Shown: piece after piece, positions 42,514 through 51,700 of the stretch | How the letters are laid out: each line of letters starts with the position of its first letter | How positions within the stretch are numbered: position 1 is the stretch's first letter | DNA from: a virus | IMG/VR virus record: IMGVR_UViG_3300035698_034402 | Span: 1 to 64,000 of that record | Length of the DNA: 64,000 bases | Strand: one strand, 5' to 3' | The notes under the pieces: model-generated | Seen by the model: only the letters and a program-made list of their open reading frames with translations | Told to the model about the DNA's origin: nothing | Databases searched by the model: none | Program-made: the position numbers and the translations under genes

Positions 42514-43020
42514 ATGGCAGATGGCACTTTGGATATTTTGGGCAGAACGCCCCAGGTAGCTAACCGGGCCTACAGTTCGGACTCTTTTCAGATCGCGATT
42601 GCCGGGCCAGATCATGATTTCCTTTTAGTTCAGCAGGTGTCGATGAACTATGCCCAAAATGTTACACGGCTATTTGATCTGGAGAACGCAGACTTCCAGG
42701 CTTACGTGGCTTCGCGTCCTCAGGGGCAAATGACCATGGCGAATGTGGTCACCAACCTGGAGTCGATGATCGAGTTTTTGCAGACCTACGGCGATGTCTG
42801 CACGGCGGACGTCAACAAGAACATCTTGATCGAGATCCAAGGTCGCACGGAAGACACTGGGCTTTGCCGGGTTCAAGGCGGCTCGATCTCGCTTAGCCAG
42901 CCTGTTCTGGTCTCAACTGCTCTGTCCATCGCCGTAGCTGATTACGTGGTCAATAACAATATGGCCTTCATTTTTGCCAGCGCGAAGTCAGCGGGATCTA
43001 CGTCTGGTCAGATCGCCTAG
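42514..43020 (+). CDS. Tail tube protein (probable), 168 aa
   Basis: Inner tube of the contractile tail. The size, beta-rich prediction (FLLVQQVSMNYAQNVTRLFDLE, VLVSTALSIAVADYVV) and position directly after the sheath gene all fit. It is separated from the sheath by an 79-base leader containing a 6-bp hairpin at the ribosome-binding site, and is followed by a strong hairpin with T-tract. Confidence 0.75.
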   Translation: MADGTLDILGRTPQVANRAYSSDSFQIAIAGPDHDFLLVQQVSMNYAQNVTRLFDLENADFQAYVASRPQGQMTMANVVTNLESMIEFLQTYGDVCTADVNKNILIEIQGRTEDTGLCRVQGGSISLSQPVLVSTALSIAVADYVVNNNMAFIFASAKSAGSTSGQIA

Positions 43021-43090
43021 TAGGGCAGTAACATGAGTTTCGCGCCAGGGCAATCTGCGTAATACATCCGACGGGCTCTTTGCCGCAGCT

Positions 43091-43130
43091 AGCGGTTGCC
43101 GCATAATACATGCCGCAACCGCTATCTTTT
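43091..43130 (+). terminator. Terminator after tail tube gene
   Basis: A 14-bp stem with one mismatch (AGCGGTTGCCGCAT / ATGCCGCAACCGCT) and a five-base loop, followed by ATCTTTT. It lies in the 121-base gap between tube and spike genes. A related sequence containing GTAATACATCCG lies about 40 bases upstream. Probably an attenuator that keeps tube mRNA more abundant than spike mRNA. Confidence 0.7.
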
Positions 43131-43141
43131 AGGAGCTTACT

Positions 43142-45979
43142 ATGAGCGGTCTTTCCGGAATGGGACTTGGGGTCGCAGCACTTCGTCAGGATCGCGCAGC
43201 ACATCCTATCCTTTCGATGCCGCCCGGCACTTTGTTCGTTTCCGAAGTGGTCGATTGCATTGCTCATTACGGCACGGTCAAGGTAAATCCGGCGGTCGGT
43301 GGCGTCACCACCGGGGTGCCCTTGTGGGGGTCCAGTGGCATCTGGGGTCCGCGACGGATCGGCGCCGCTTACCCGCCGCATACTAAAGTGCTCTGTTTGC
43401 GCCCCCCAGGCGAAGACTTCTGTTATGTGCTGGGGGCGATTCCTCACTGGATCATTTCTCCCCAGTTCAATATGGTTCCCGATTGGCTAGTGATGGGCTC
43501 GATGTCCGGATTGGGGTTCGATCGGGTCCATTCCGGGCTTACTGAGCGTCCCAAAGGAGTCTCCCCGGACATCAATTTCGGCGCCGGGCGCCCAGCTGAC
43601 GAATTGCCCGGAGATGACGGGTTCATTAATGAGTTAGGGGTGAGCTACGGGATGGGGCGTTTGATGGCCTGGTTACGCGCCAGCCATTTTTGTGGCGTCG
43701 AAGCCCACTGGGTAGACGATCTGCTGCGGCTCAAGGGAGTGAATCTGGAGATAATGACCTCGTCCAGTGAGCTGCGCGCTTTCAACGACGAGGGAGAATT
43801 TACCGAGCTGTTGCGCTGGGGTCCGTATCCTTGGGAAACAACGGGGATTTACCTTCCGAACACGGATTTCACGAAACACGGGCACGGGCGGTGGGAGACC
43901 GCAGCGGACGGGATCAACCGAGCCGGTCGTGAGCCTCAAGAGGACGACCAGGCGGGTATCTGGAGAGTACAACGTTTCCGCGGGTACCTGGGGGATTTGG
44001 AACGTACCGTTGTGGCCTTGCCAAAGGCCAGCACCTTCGCCGAAGGCGTGGAGCAAATGTCCCGGGACACCGTGTTGCCGGGACTATTGGACGCAGGCTT
44101 CGGAATCGACGGCGCTTACCATATCCGTTCAGCTAAGAGAGTGCTCTTCGAGAAAACTATAGTGCTACCTGTCCCCAAGGAGAAGATTGCTCCTGACGAC
44201 CCGACAGGAGACAGCGCCGACGACTACAAAGCTGCGGGCATCTTTGGCACCGGCGAGGACCACACCAAGCAAGAGCCTGAACTACTCGACGATCAAGCCG
44301 GGCTGCGCTCTTTCTTGTTCTACGAGCGTCACGCTTTGCTTTACGGCTACAACGCCAATCTTCCTTTCATCCGGCACACCAAAGACTGGTTTCTACCTGA
44401 AGAACTGGATGTGTTGAATGAGCTGGGGGTCCGTTCCGGGCTCTACTACTCGGACGAACCAGTCGATGACATAGCGTTCTGGATGCCGCTGCCTGCCAGC
44501 GTGGACCTGGACGTGGACCATCGAGGGAAGGCTAAATACTTTGTCGGACGAGCTTTGCAGTTGTTCGACGAGGACGGCAGCATCATTTTGGAGGACGCTT
44601 ACGGCAGCCAGATTCGTATGGAGGGCGGTAACATTATCCTGGCCGCGCGGAACGACGTGCTTTTGCAGCCGGGTCGGAATGCCGTACTGATGCCTCCGAA
44701 CGACCTGATTCTACGTTGCGGTCACTCTGCGGATCTAACAGCCAGCCACGGGGACGTGCGGATCAAAGCCCAGGGCAATTTGATGATGGCCGCAGTGGAC
44801 AAGGGAGTGCTCATCGAAGCCCGAGACAGCGGCGGCACTCCGGATTGGGAACAGCTGGGCGAGGGCGTCGAGAGTCGGGGGGTATTGGTCAAGGCGCTCA
44901 ATTCCAGCGTGATTACCATGAGCAAGGACGCCTACTTCCGTGCCGGGGCTTTGGAAAGTGACCGGACGTCGGGGCAGTTGCATCTGGACGCGGGAGAAGG
45001 CGCTGGGCCGCTGTATCTGCACGGCGGGACAATTGCCGGGCGGGCGCTAACTCGGGTCGAGTTCGTTACCGGCACTACGGGGGAGTCAGAGAACGCGGTG
45101 TCCATGGACCTGACTACCTCCGAGTTTCTCCTGGGCGGCAAGGCCTTGCTCAACGCCACGATCGGGGCGGCCAACGTTAATCTGACCCACGAGGAGTATG
45201 ACACCAGTCTCAAGGTTATCGGCAGCATTTTCGCCTCTAAGGATGCGTGGCTTGGCGGCGGGTTGGTAGTCGGCGGGATCATTCGTGGCAATGGGCAGTT
45301 GTTGCTGCATGGTAGTATTACCGCTGACGGAAACGGCCTGTTTACGGGATCGCTCGTTGCCCATGGTATTGCAGCTGATACCGGGGCTCCGTTCTTGGCG
45401 TCGACCGGCGATTCGTTTAACGCTTCAGAGCAGGTCCCGCCGGACCATCCAACGATGGGCCAGGATATTACGGATTCCGAGGCTGAGCGCTCGCGTAACG
45501 CGTTACAGCAAGCGAGAGTTAGCGACAACCAGGCAATAACTCAGCTCAAAGAGGATCTTTACGGGGACGACAGTCGGTTCGCCAGCGAGATGTTAGTAGA
45601 TCAGGCGGTATTCTCTTTCCGTACTCCGGACGATTACGGCACAGCGCAGGATTTCGTCTGGTTCGAGTCGCGTTGGCAGGAGCTAAACCGCAAGATTTTC
45701 GGGAAAACTGCGGTCTGGGACGAGATCGCTTTACGTACGCCGGGGACTGGGCGGCAGACCATGCCCTATCCTGGTTACGAGGTTTGGGGAGAGGAAACTG
45801 CCTTTCGTATACTGGAAAGCAAGTTGTTCGACTTCTCGACGGGTACGGCCAAACGACGCACTGGTGGAGAAGATGCGGGGGCGGAAACTAGTCAGCCGGG
45901 GATCGAGGACGACCTGGCGCTAGGCGAAGTGCAGAGGCGGACTCTTGCTGATGCTTACATTGTGACCTTACAGAACTGA
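43142..45979 (+). CDS. Baseplate spike/hub protein (probable), 945 aa
   Basis: The N-terminal region has an OB-fold-like start (AHYGTVKVNPAVGG, HTKVLCLRPPGEDFCYVLG). After a long middle domain, residues about 480-560 contain short repetitive strands (GSQIRMEGGNIILAARNDVLLQ, ADLTASHGDVRIKAQGNLMMAA) as in the gp5/VgrG beta-helix spike that punctures the host envelope. The C-terminal 150 residues are helical and carry the copy-6 palindrome at SRNALQ. Position after the tube fits. No lysozyme domain is evident. An IsrB unit is inserted directly downstream. Confidence 0.6.
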   Translation: MSGLSGMGLGVAALRQDRAAHPILSMPPGTLFVSEVVDCIAHYGTVKVNPAVGGVTTGVPLWGSSGIWGPRRIGAAYPPHTKVLCLRPPGEDFCYVLGAIPHWIISPQFNMVPDWLVMGSMSGLGFDRVHSGLTERPKGVSPDINFGAGRPADELPGDDGFINELGVSYGMGRLMAWLRASHFCGVEAHWVDDLLRLKGVNLEIMTSSSELRAFNDEGEFTELLRWGPYPWETTGIYLPNTDFTKHGHGRWETAADGINRAGREPQEDDQAGIWRVQRFRGYLGDLERTVVALPKASTFAEGVEQMSRDTVLPGLLDAGFGIDGAYHIRSAKRVLFEKTIVLPVPKEKIAPDDPTGDSADDYKAAGIFGTGEDHTKQEPELLDDQAGLRSFLFYERHALLYGYNANLPFIRHTKDWFLPEELDVLNELGVRSGLYYSDEPVDDIAFWMPLPASVDLDVDHRGKAKYFVGRALQLFDEDGSIILEDAYGSQIRMEGGNIILAARNDVLLQPGRNAVLMPPNDLILRCGHSADLTASHGDVRIKAQGNLMMAAVDKGVLIEARDSGGTPDWEQLGEGVESRGVLVKALNSSVITMSKDAYFRAGALESDRTSGQLHLDAGEGAGPLYLHGGTIAGRALTRVEFVTGTTGESENAVSMDLTTSEFLLGGKALLNATIGAANVNLTHEEYDTSLKVIGSIFASKDAWLGGGLVVGGIIRGNGQLLLHGSITADGNGLFTGSLVAHGIAADTGAPFLASTGDSFNASEQVPPDHPTMGQDITDSEAERSRNALQQARVSDNQAITQLKEDLYGDDSRFASEMLVDQAVFSFRTPDDYGTAQDFVWFESRWQELNRKIFGKTAVWDEIALRTPGTGRQTMPYPGYEVWGEETAFRILESKLFDFSTGTAKRRTGGEDAGAETSQPGIEDDLALGEVQRRTLADAYIVTLQN
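45495..45506. repeat. Palindrome GTAACGCGTTAC, copy 6
   Basis: Exact copy near the 3' end of the spike gene, read as R-N-A-L-Q. Confidence 0.8.
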
Positions 45980-46227
45980 AATCCTGGAGAACGCCAATCG
46001 ACTGCCGCCAATTTTTTGACGGTATGAAAGAAGGAGGAAGCCAACCTCCGACTTTCATCGTAAGAGTCGATTAGACAGGAGATCTTCGAGGTCTCAACTA
46101 GCCACCTGGACGTGGCAGTCCGAAGTATGATGCTGGATGCCTCCCTAGTCTGCATCCTCTACGGTGGTGAGTGTCGAAGGGATTAGTTGCCGTCTCCGAA
46201 AGGAGACGAGAGGAGAGGTAACTCTCA
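45980..46227 (+). ncRNA. Omega RNA of the IsrB system (probable)
   Basis: A 248-base non-coding stretch directly upstream of isrB, where omega RNAs of IscB/IsrB loci are encoded. It is densely folded. AATCGACT (45996-46003) pairs with AGTCGATT (46065-46072) enclosing a long hairpin (ATGAAAG...GGAGG / CCTCC...CTTTCAT, 46024-46058). Further stems: GAGATC/GGTCTC with a TTCGA loop (46079-46095), GCCAC/GTGGC (46101-46116), GGATGC/GCATCC (46135-46157), and CGTCTCC-GAAA-GGAGACG (46191-46208). The guide would be at the 5' end, in or near the end of the spike gene. No ORF with a start is visible here. Confidence 0.8.
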
Positions 46228-47274
46228 ATGTTTGTACCTGTAATTAGCAGTACAGAAAATCCTTTAATGCCTTGTCATCCGGCAAGGGCCAGGGAACTTC
46301 TGGCGAAGGGTAAAGCTGTACGGAAGTTTGACCGAGGATTGTTTTATCTCCGATTGGCCGATCGTGAAGATGGAAAGGTTCAACCGGTGACTGTAGGTAT
46401 CGATCCTGGCTCCAAGAAGGAAGCTTTTAGTGTCAAGTCCGAAGCTCATACCTATTTGAACATCCAAACGGATGCTGTGACTTGGGTTTCCAGACATATT
46501 AAATCCCGGAGAGAAGCCCGTAGAGCCCGGCGTTCTCGGAAGACTCCTTATCGGAAATGTCGCCGAAATCGAAGTGTCAAAAATCGGCTTCCTCCTTCAA
46601 CCCGAGCCCGTTGGGGCTGGAAACTGAGGATCTGCAATTGGTTGGCTCGAAGGTACCCGATTACAACTTTTGTAGTCGAGGACATTAAGGCTGTCTCTCG
46701 AAAAGGACAGCGCCGCTGGAATCGATCCTTCAGTCCTCTACAGATCGGCAAGAACTGGTTCTATAAAGAGCTGGAAAAGTTAGCTAAAGTCAAAACTTAC
46801 TTCGGTTATGAAACCAAGGAGTTTCGGGATTCTCTAGGTCTCAAGAAGATCAGTAAGAAGCTGTCGGATCGATTCGAGGCCCACTGTGTTGACAGCTGGG
46901 TTCTGGCAAACTCCGAAACAGGAGGACATCTTCGGCCAGATGATACCGAGATAATGTATGTCGTTCCTCTGCAATTTCATCGCCGACAACTTCATCGTTT
47001 CTTGTCAAAAAATGGAGAGCGTAAACGTTACGGGGGGACAATTAGCCTGGGATTTAAGAGGGGGACTTGGGTAAAACATCCAAAGCACGGGGTGGGATAT
47101 ATCGGCGGCTGCAAAAATGAGAGGCTTAGTTTACATGGACTTTGGGGCGGAGAGAGACTTTGTCAGAATGCAAGACCCGAGGACTGTGTTATGCTGACTC
47201 GGTGTTCTTGGCGGGTGCGCAAGGGCGAGGTATCCCGAGAGAGCTTGAGTGGGAAATCGCAGAGAGCAGCGTGA
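46228..47274 (+). CDS. isrB: IsrB, RNA-guided nickase of the IscB/TnpB-like group, 348 aa
   Basis: The N-terminal PLMP domain (P12-L-M-P15 in NPLMPCHPARARELL) is diagnostic of the IscB/IsrB group. RuvC-I GIDPGSK holds D59. An Arg-rich bridge helix follows at about 93-115. RuvC-II VVEDIKA holds E151, and RuvC-III FEAHCVDSWVLA holds H219 and D222, so the catalytic set is intact. The chain runs directly from bridge helix to RuvC-II with no HNH insertion, which separates IsrB (about 350 residues) from IscB (about 400-500). The C-terminal part, with FHRRQLHRF, RYGGTISLGFKRG and GLWGGERLCQNARPED, matches the target-adjacent-motif-recognising domain of these proteins. IsrB enzymes nick DNA guided by omega RNA. 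The upstream RNA gene supports activity. Confidence 0.92.
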   Translation: MFVPVISSTENPLMPCHPARARELLAKGKAVRKFDRGLFYLRLADREDGKVQPVTVGIDPGSKKEAFSVKSEAHTYLNIQTDAVTWVSRHIKSRREARRARRSRKTPYRKCRRNRSVKNRLPPSTRARWGWKLRICNWLARRYPITTFVVEDIKAVSRKGQRRWNRSFSPLQIGKNWFYKELEKLAKVKTYFGYETKEFRDSLGLKKISKKLSDRFEAHCVDSWVLANSETGGHLRPDDTEIMYVVPLQFHRRQLHRFLSKNGERKRYGGTISLGFKRGTWVKHPKHGVGYIGGCKNERLSLHGLWGGERLCQNARPEDCVMLTRCSWRVRKGEVSRESLSGKSQRAA

Positions 47275-47299
47275 TTTTGGTACTTTAAGAGGCAGAATA

Positions 47300-48340
47300 A
47301 TGAAGAAACAAGGCCATCTGAGTAAATTTCCTGAGGAGCAGCTGGTCGAAGCCAAGAGTTTGTCTGGCAGATTTGATCGTGCGGACCAGTCTCTCTCCCC
47401 TCTGGAACGTGCGGTAGCGGAGCACCAAGGCCTGTTGAACGAAGAGGGGCAGATTAAACCGGAGCACCTGCGGTCACAGGTGACGGCCCCAGAGTTAAAT
47501 TTGCCGCCGGGGGTCACTGCTCCCGTGCCGCTGGAAGATCTAAAGCCGGAGATTGCCGCGCAGGTGGAAGAGCAGGTGCAGGAGATTCGAGGCGAAGCGG
47601 CGCCGTCAGCGGACGTCGACGCCGACAAGCAGGTCAGTGCGCCGCTGCCCCCACCGGACTTCAGCGACGGCGAGCCGGAGGACCCGGGGCTTCCACCGGG
47701 GGATCCCGGAGAGATTAAAGGCGCCGGAAGCAAGGTAAGCATTGATGTAGGCGCCGTGGTGGCCAACGCTCTGGAGCCGGTGCGATGCAGCCATTGCGGC
47801 TGGGACATCCGCGGAGCCTTTCAGAGCCCCCCGTTTACCGAAGACGACAAACTGGCTTTTGTTCGCCATATCATGAGCAAGACTGGTCGTTTCTACAAGA
47901 CTTTCGAGGTATTTGACGGCCAGTTGAAAGTAACTTTGAGATCCCGTTCTCAGCGCGAATCGGAGATGATCCTGGATCGGGCGCGTAAGGATCTGCACGA
48001 GGAAGCTGTAACCAGCATGGGAGATATGGCCGCTCAGATGCAGCGTTATCACATGTCGGCGGCGGTGCACAAGTTGGCCCCCGCTGTGGACGCAGGAGAG
48101 ATAGAGAAATTCCCGTTCCTGCAGGATGTAAATCCTCCGGAGGCCTATGACAGCGATCCCCAGCCGGAGTTTGATGCAGTGAAAGCAGTTGATAATGAAG
48201 TGTTCAGCAGCGGGCGGCCGACTGCTTTGTATACGGTAGTTTTCGCGCTGTGGTTGGAGTTCGAGAAGCTCTATGGTTGGTTCTCATCCAAGGCCCATGA
48301 ACCGGATTTTTGGAAAGCAGCCGCTGGGGATCACTCTTAG
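47300..48340 (+). CDS. Tail assembly chaperone, short form (probable), 346 aa
   Basis: The N-terminal 130 residues are acidic/Pro-rich and probably disordered. The C-terminal part holds a CSHCGWD motif near residue 172 and a helical domain (EDDKLAFVRHIMSKTGRFYKTF, RSQRESEMILDRARKDLHEE). Its place just before a -1-frame overlapping ORF and the tape-measure gene is the arrangement of tail chaperone pairs. The ATG at 47300 has an AAGAGG site; an upstream GTG at 47249 lies inside isrB and is rejected. Confidence 0.6.
   Translation: MKKQGHLSKFPEEQLVEAKSLSGRFDRADQSLSPLERAVAEHQGLLNEEGQIKPEHLRSQVTAPELNLPPGVTAPVPLEDLKPEIAAQVEEQVQEIRGEAAPSADVDADKQVSAPLPPPDFSDGEPEDPGLPPGDPGEIKGAGSKVSIDVGAVVANALEPVRCSHCGWDIRGAFQSPPFTEDDKLAFVRHIMSKTGRFYKTFEVFDGQLKVTLRSRSQRESEMILDRARKDLHEEAVTSMGDMAAQMQRYHMSAAVHKLAPAVDAGEIEKFPFLQDVNPPEAYDSDPQPEFDAVKAVDNEVFSSGRPTALYTVVFALWLEFEKLYGWFSSKAHEPDFWKAAAGDHS
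48301..48340 (+). promoter_or_regulatory. Possible programmed -1 frameshift window
   Basis: The -1 frame is open from 48301, after a TGA at 48298, and the zero frame ends at 48340. Within it, GAT-TTT-TGG contains a run of five T, the best slippery position visible. A shift here would give DF-LESSRWGSLLV and continue into the downstream ORF. It is not a perfect X-XXY-YYZ heptamer. Confidence 0.4.
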
Positions 48341-48759
48341 TACGGGCCGCCGCCAGAGGACTGCTTGATCCAGGAGATGGCTGCCCGTTGACGCGCCATT
48401 ACTCGTTCCGCGAGGCGCTGATTATCAATGAGCTGGCTCGGGAAGAGGGAGTAGAACTCAGCAAGACCATGGCCCAGATGCAGGCCAGCGGTGCCCAGGT
48501 GTTGACTGTCGGAGCTTATGAGAAAGTTTGGTGGAAGCTGTTTGAGCATGCCAGCGATCAGGCCTTACTGGCTTATCAAAGAATGGGCCGACTGATGATG
48601 CCCTGGGACCAGAGTTGGAGTGAAGCTCTGGATCGTACGCAACAACGGGTCTATGAAAGAACCAACGAGATCGGCACTACCGGCCTGAGCGATCAGAGCA
48701 TCGTTAAATTGGTCTCGGAATACGAACGGGAAAAACAACGGCGGGAGCGACAGCCCTAG
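48310..48759 (+). CDS. Tail chaperone extension (T-like part), about 149 aa
   Basis: An ORF in the -1 frame relative to the upstream gene, overlapping its end. There is no ribosome-binding site before its first possible start (TTG), which supports expression as a frameshift fusion. It is helical (FREALIINELAREEGVELSKTM, WSEALDRTQQRVYERTNEIG) with a charged C-terminus. Lies directly before the tape-measure gene, as do T-like chaperone extensions. If it were an independent gene, the start would be unclear. Confidence 0.6.
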   Translation: MESSRWGSLLVRAAARGLLDPGDGCPLTRHYSFREALIINELAREEGVELSKTMAQMQASGAQVLTVGAYEKVWWKLFEHASDQALLAYQRMGRLMMPWDQSWSEALDRTQQRVYERTNEIGTTGLSDQSIVKLVSEYEREKQRRERQP

Positions 48760-48760
48760 G

Positions 48761-51700
48761 ATGAATCCAGCCGATCAAGCTCAAATTGACACTCTATTGC
48801 GGGCGCTAGGTCACCAGCCCTTCGGTACGCCGGGCTTCGGACCGGCTTTCGGCGATTTACCTGCTATGTATCCTATGCCGCCGGGGGCCTCGTTCCTGGG
48901 TGGCGGTACTTTCTTTGGCCCTCAGCTTCCCTCTCCACATCACCTATCTTTCGGCGCTGGCCCATTCGGACAATTCGCCGGGATGGCGATGGAAAATACG
49001 ATGGCGGCCCGCGGATACCAGTACTTTCCGCGGGGGGTCAATGTTGGGGATGTGCTGCAAGGCCGTCAGTTTGAGCGGAACATGGAGAGCGTGGCCGGGT
49101 TGGGGCGCGAGTTCGACGAGCAGCGCTGGGCTAGGGTTATCGAGGCCGGGCTAAGCCAGTTTATGGACCGCCGCCCGGCAATGGCCCGGGCTGGCGCGTT
49201 GTCTGAAATGACTGCCGGGCCGATGTCCGCTCTCGGGCTCATGCGCCATTTGCCCGGCGGTTCTGCCGAGGACTTTGCCCGCAACATGTTCCTGGCCACG
49301 CAGAACATGCAGGACTACACCCGGACTACTTACGGGCTGGGACTGCCGGTTGGAGAAGCACAAGGCACGGTGCGCCAACTGATGGACTTCTTCATGCCGG
49401 TGTCTGGTGTCGTTAGCCCTCGACGAACCCGGGGGATGAAACTGGGGGACATCGGACAAATGGGCGCTGCTCTGACCAGTTTCGGCCTATTACGAACTGA
49501 TGTAGAGCCCGGTCAAATTGAAGAAATGGCCAAACAGCTGCAGGTTGATCCAGCAACTCTTACCGCTCCGGAGACGGAAAGACTGCGTGGGGCAGCACGT
49601 GCGACCAACATGGGGCAACAGCTCCGGGCTTACTCCGAGGTCATGGGCACGATGCGGGAGATCATGGGGTCTCCTGATGCTCCGATTCCGCAGATCATGA
49701 ATCAGCTTCAGCAGCTCACCGGCGGCATGTTCCAACAAATGGATCCCGGGCAATTGCAGAATCTGCTTTACAAGGTCAAGGAGACTGCTCGGGCCACTAA
49801 TGTGTCCATGGATGCGATGATGTTAGTGCTTCAGGAGGGGTCCAACATGGCCCAGCAGATGGGTTTACCGGGGCTGTCCGGTGCTCAGATGACTTTGGGG
49901 GCCGTCGGCGCTACGGTAGCCGCTCAAACGGTAACTACCGGGCCGTTCCCCGGCCGTATGGACCCGATGGAGCATTTGAACTTGCAGAATCAGATGATGG
50001 CCCGCGGGCGAGTGTCCCCCGCGGCGCGGGTCAATGTCCAGATTATGCAAATGTTGGAAGAGGTCGAGGCAGGATCGACTTTAACGCCTACAGAGCAGAC
50101 TGTAGTTAATCAATTGAGACAACGGGCCGGAGTCGGGGAGTTCGACGAACGGAATTGGGGAGAGGCCGCTGGACTGCTTGAGCAATTGAACATATCGCCT
50201 GCGCAGTCTATGCGGCGGATGCGTAGTAATGTCGGTGTACAACCTTGGCTGATGGAGCACCCTGACTTCGATACGGTAATCCGCGGTCGGTCATACGGAG
50301 AAACCGAAGAAGATTATTTTCAGGAGCTGCGATTGAATTTCGCTAGGGGAGGCACCGGCGATGTCCACGAGGAACTGGCACGTGCTGCCGTAACAAACAA
50401 CATGAGCGTGGCAGATTTGGTTAATCAATTGGGCACTGCAGTCTTCGAGAGCGGGTCTGGCGAAATCGGGGAGATGCGGAACTGGCTGACTAATCAAGGA
50501 ATAGACTTGCAAGATATCAATTTGGAGAGATTCTACGGCGAGGCCGAATCACAAGGGGGAGTACAGTCAGTTTATCGAAAACGTTCGATAACCAAGGGGC
50601 GGCGCCAGTTTGCTCAAATGTTCGGGAGAAAGGGACGGCGGGCCGCTACGGAGATGGCCCGGGTTCGTGATCAGGGGGTAGCGGGGCAGAAACTATTGTC
50701 GGACATCAACGCCGAGTTCCGGGGTGGGGCGTTGGAAAGGGTCATGGGAGCGATCGCTGGAGGGGCAGGCGCTCGGGGCACTGCCTTGCAGCGGATCGAG
50801 GCGATATCCATGGCCGCATTCGGCTTCAAGTCCACCGAGGAGCTTCAACAAGCAGTCGGTAAAGACTGGGTTAGAGATATGACCAACTTGAACACTCGGC
50901 TGCAAGAGCTGCAGGGCAGTAATAATCCGGAAGACATTAGAGAAGCGGATAAAATTCGGGAGGAAATGAGGGATCTTAATGTGCGCGCGAAGGATCTCGC
51001 TCCAGGAGGGCTCTACGCTGGACTGGACCGCACCCGAGGTGCTCGGCAGGTTCTGGAAGAGCTGGACCAGGATGCAATAGATGCGGCGAGGACCTTGGCT
51101 GACGATACCAATACCGACCAGGAGCGCATCCAAGCCGCTCAGCTGCTGACGGGGCGCATGGGAGAGATCGACTCCGAGGCTTACGAAGCCATGGCCGGGG
51201 AGATGCGCGGCCCTGGCGGCAAAGCTTTTCGTCACATGACCGGGATAGTTCAAGCGGACGTCTGGAGTTTGCGGGGCAGGTTACGGCAGTTGGATGACCC
51301 CAATCTCACCGATGACGAACGCAAACAAATGACCAGGGAAATCCTGGGTGAAGCTTCGAGGACCGTAGGATACGGAGCGCAGGAAATCAGGGCGGCTGCA
51401 AGGTCGCAGGAACGTAGCTTGCGGGGGCGGGCGCGGTTGCAGCCGCAGTCGCTGCGCGGTCGGGCCGCGTTGTATAACGAATTCATGCAGAGCTACAACG
51501 AGTTTTTGAACGCCGATCCGGACAAGGCTATCGATGCTACCAGGCGCCTGGTCGATATGAGTTTCGATACTGATGCCTTATTTACTATGACGCCCGAGGG
51601 GGAGATTGTACCCGATGAGAATCTGATCAAGCAGCTTACTTTCATGAACGAGGATGTTTACGGCAAGAGGGAGGCGTCTGCAAAGTACGCCAATAAAGTG

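Larger units (their letters stand above)
45980..47299 (+). mobile_element. IsrB/omega-RNA element inserted between tail genes
   Basis: The unit fits between the stop of the spike gene and the ribosome-binding site of the next gene, so it interrupts nothing. Base composition looks more AT-rich than its neighbours. No tnpA-type transposase is nearby, so the element may be non-autonomous or domesticated. Exact ends cannot be set from one copy. Confidence 0.6.

Noticed and set aside
46228-47274. Classification as IscB or TnpB
   Set aside because: The PLMP domain excludes ordinary TnpB, and the absence of an HNH domain between bridge helix and RuvC-II excludes IscB.
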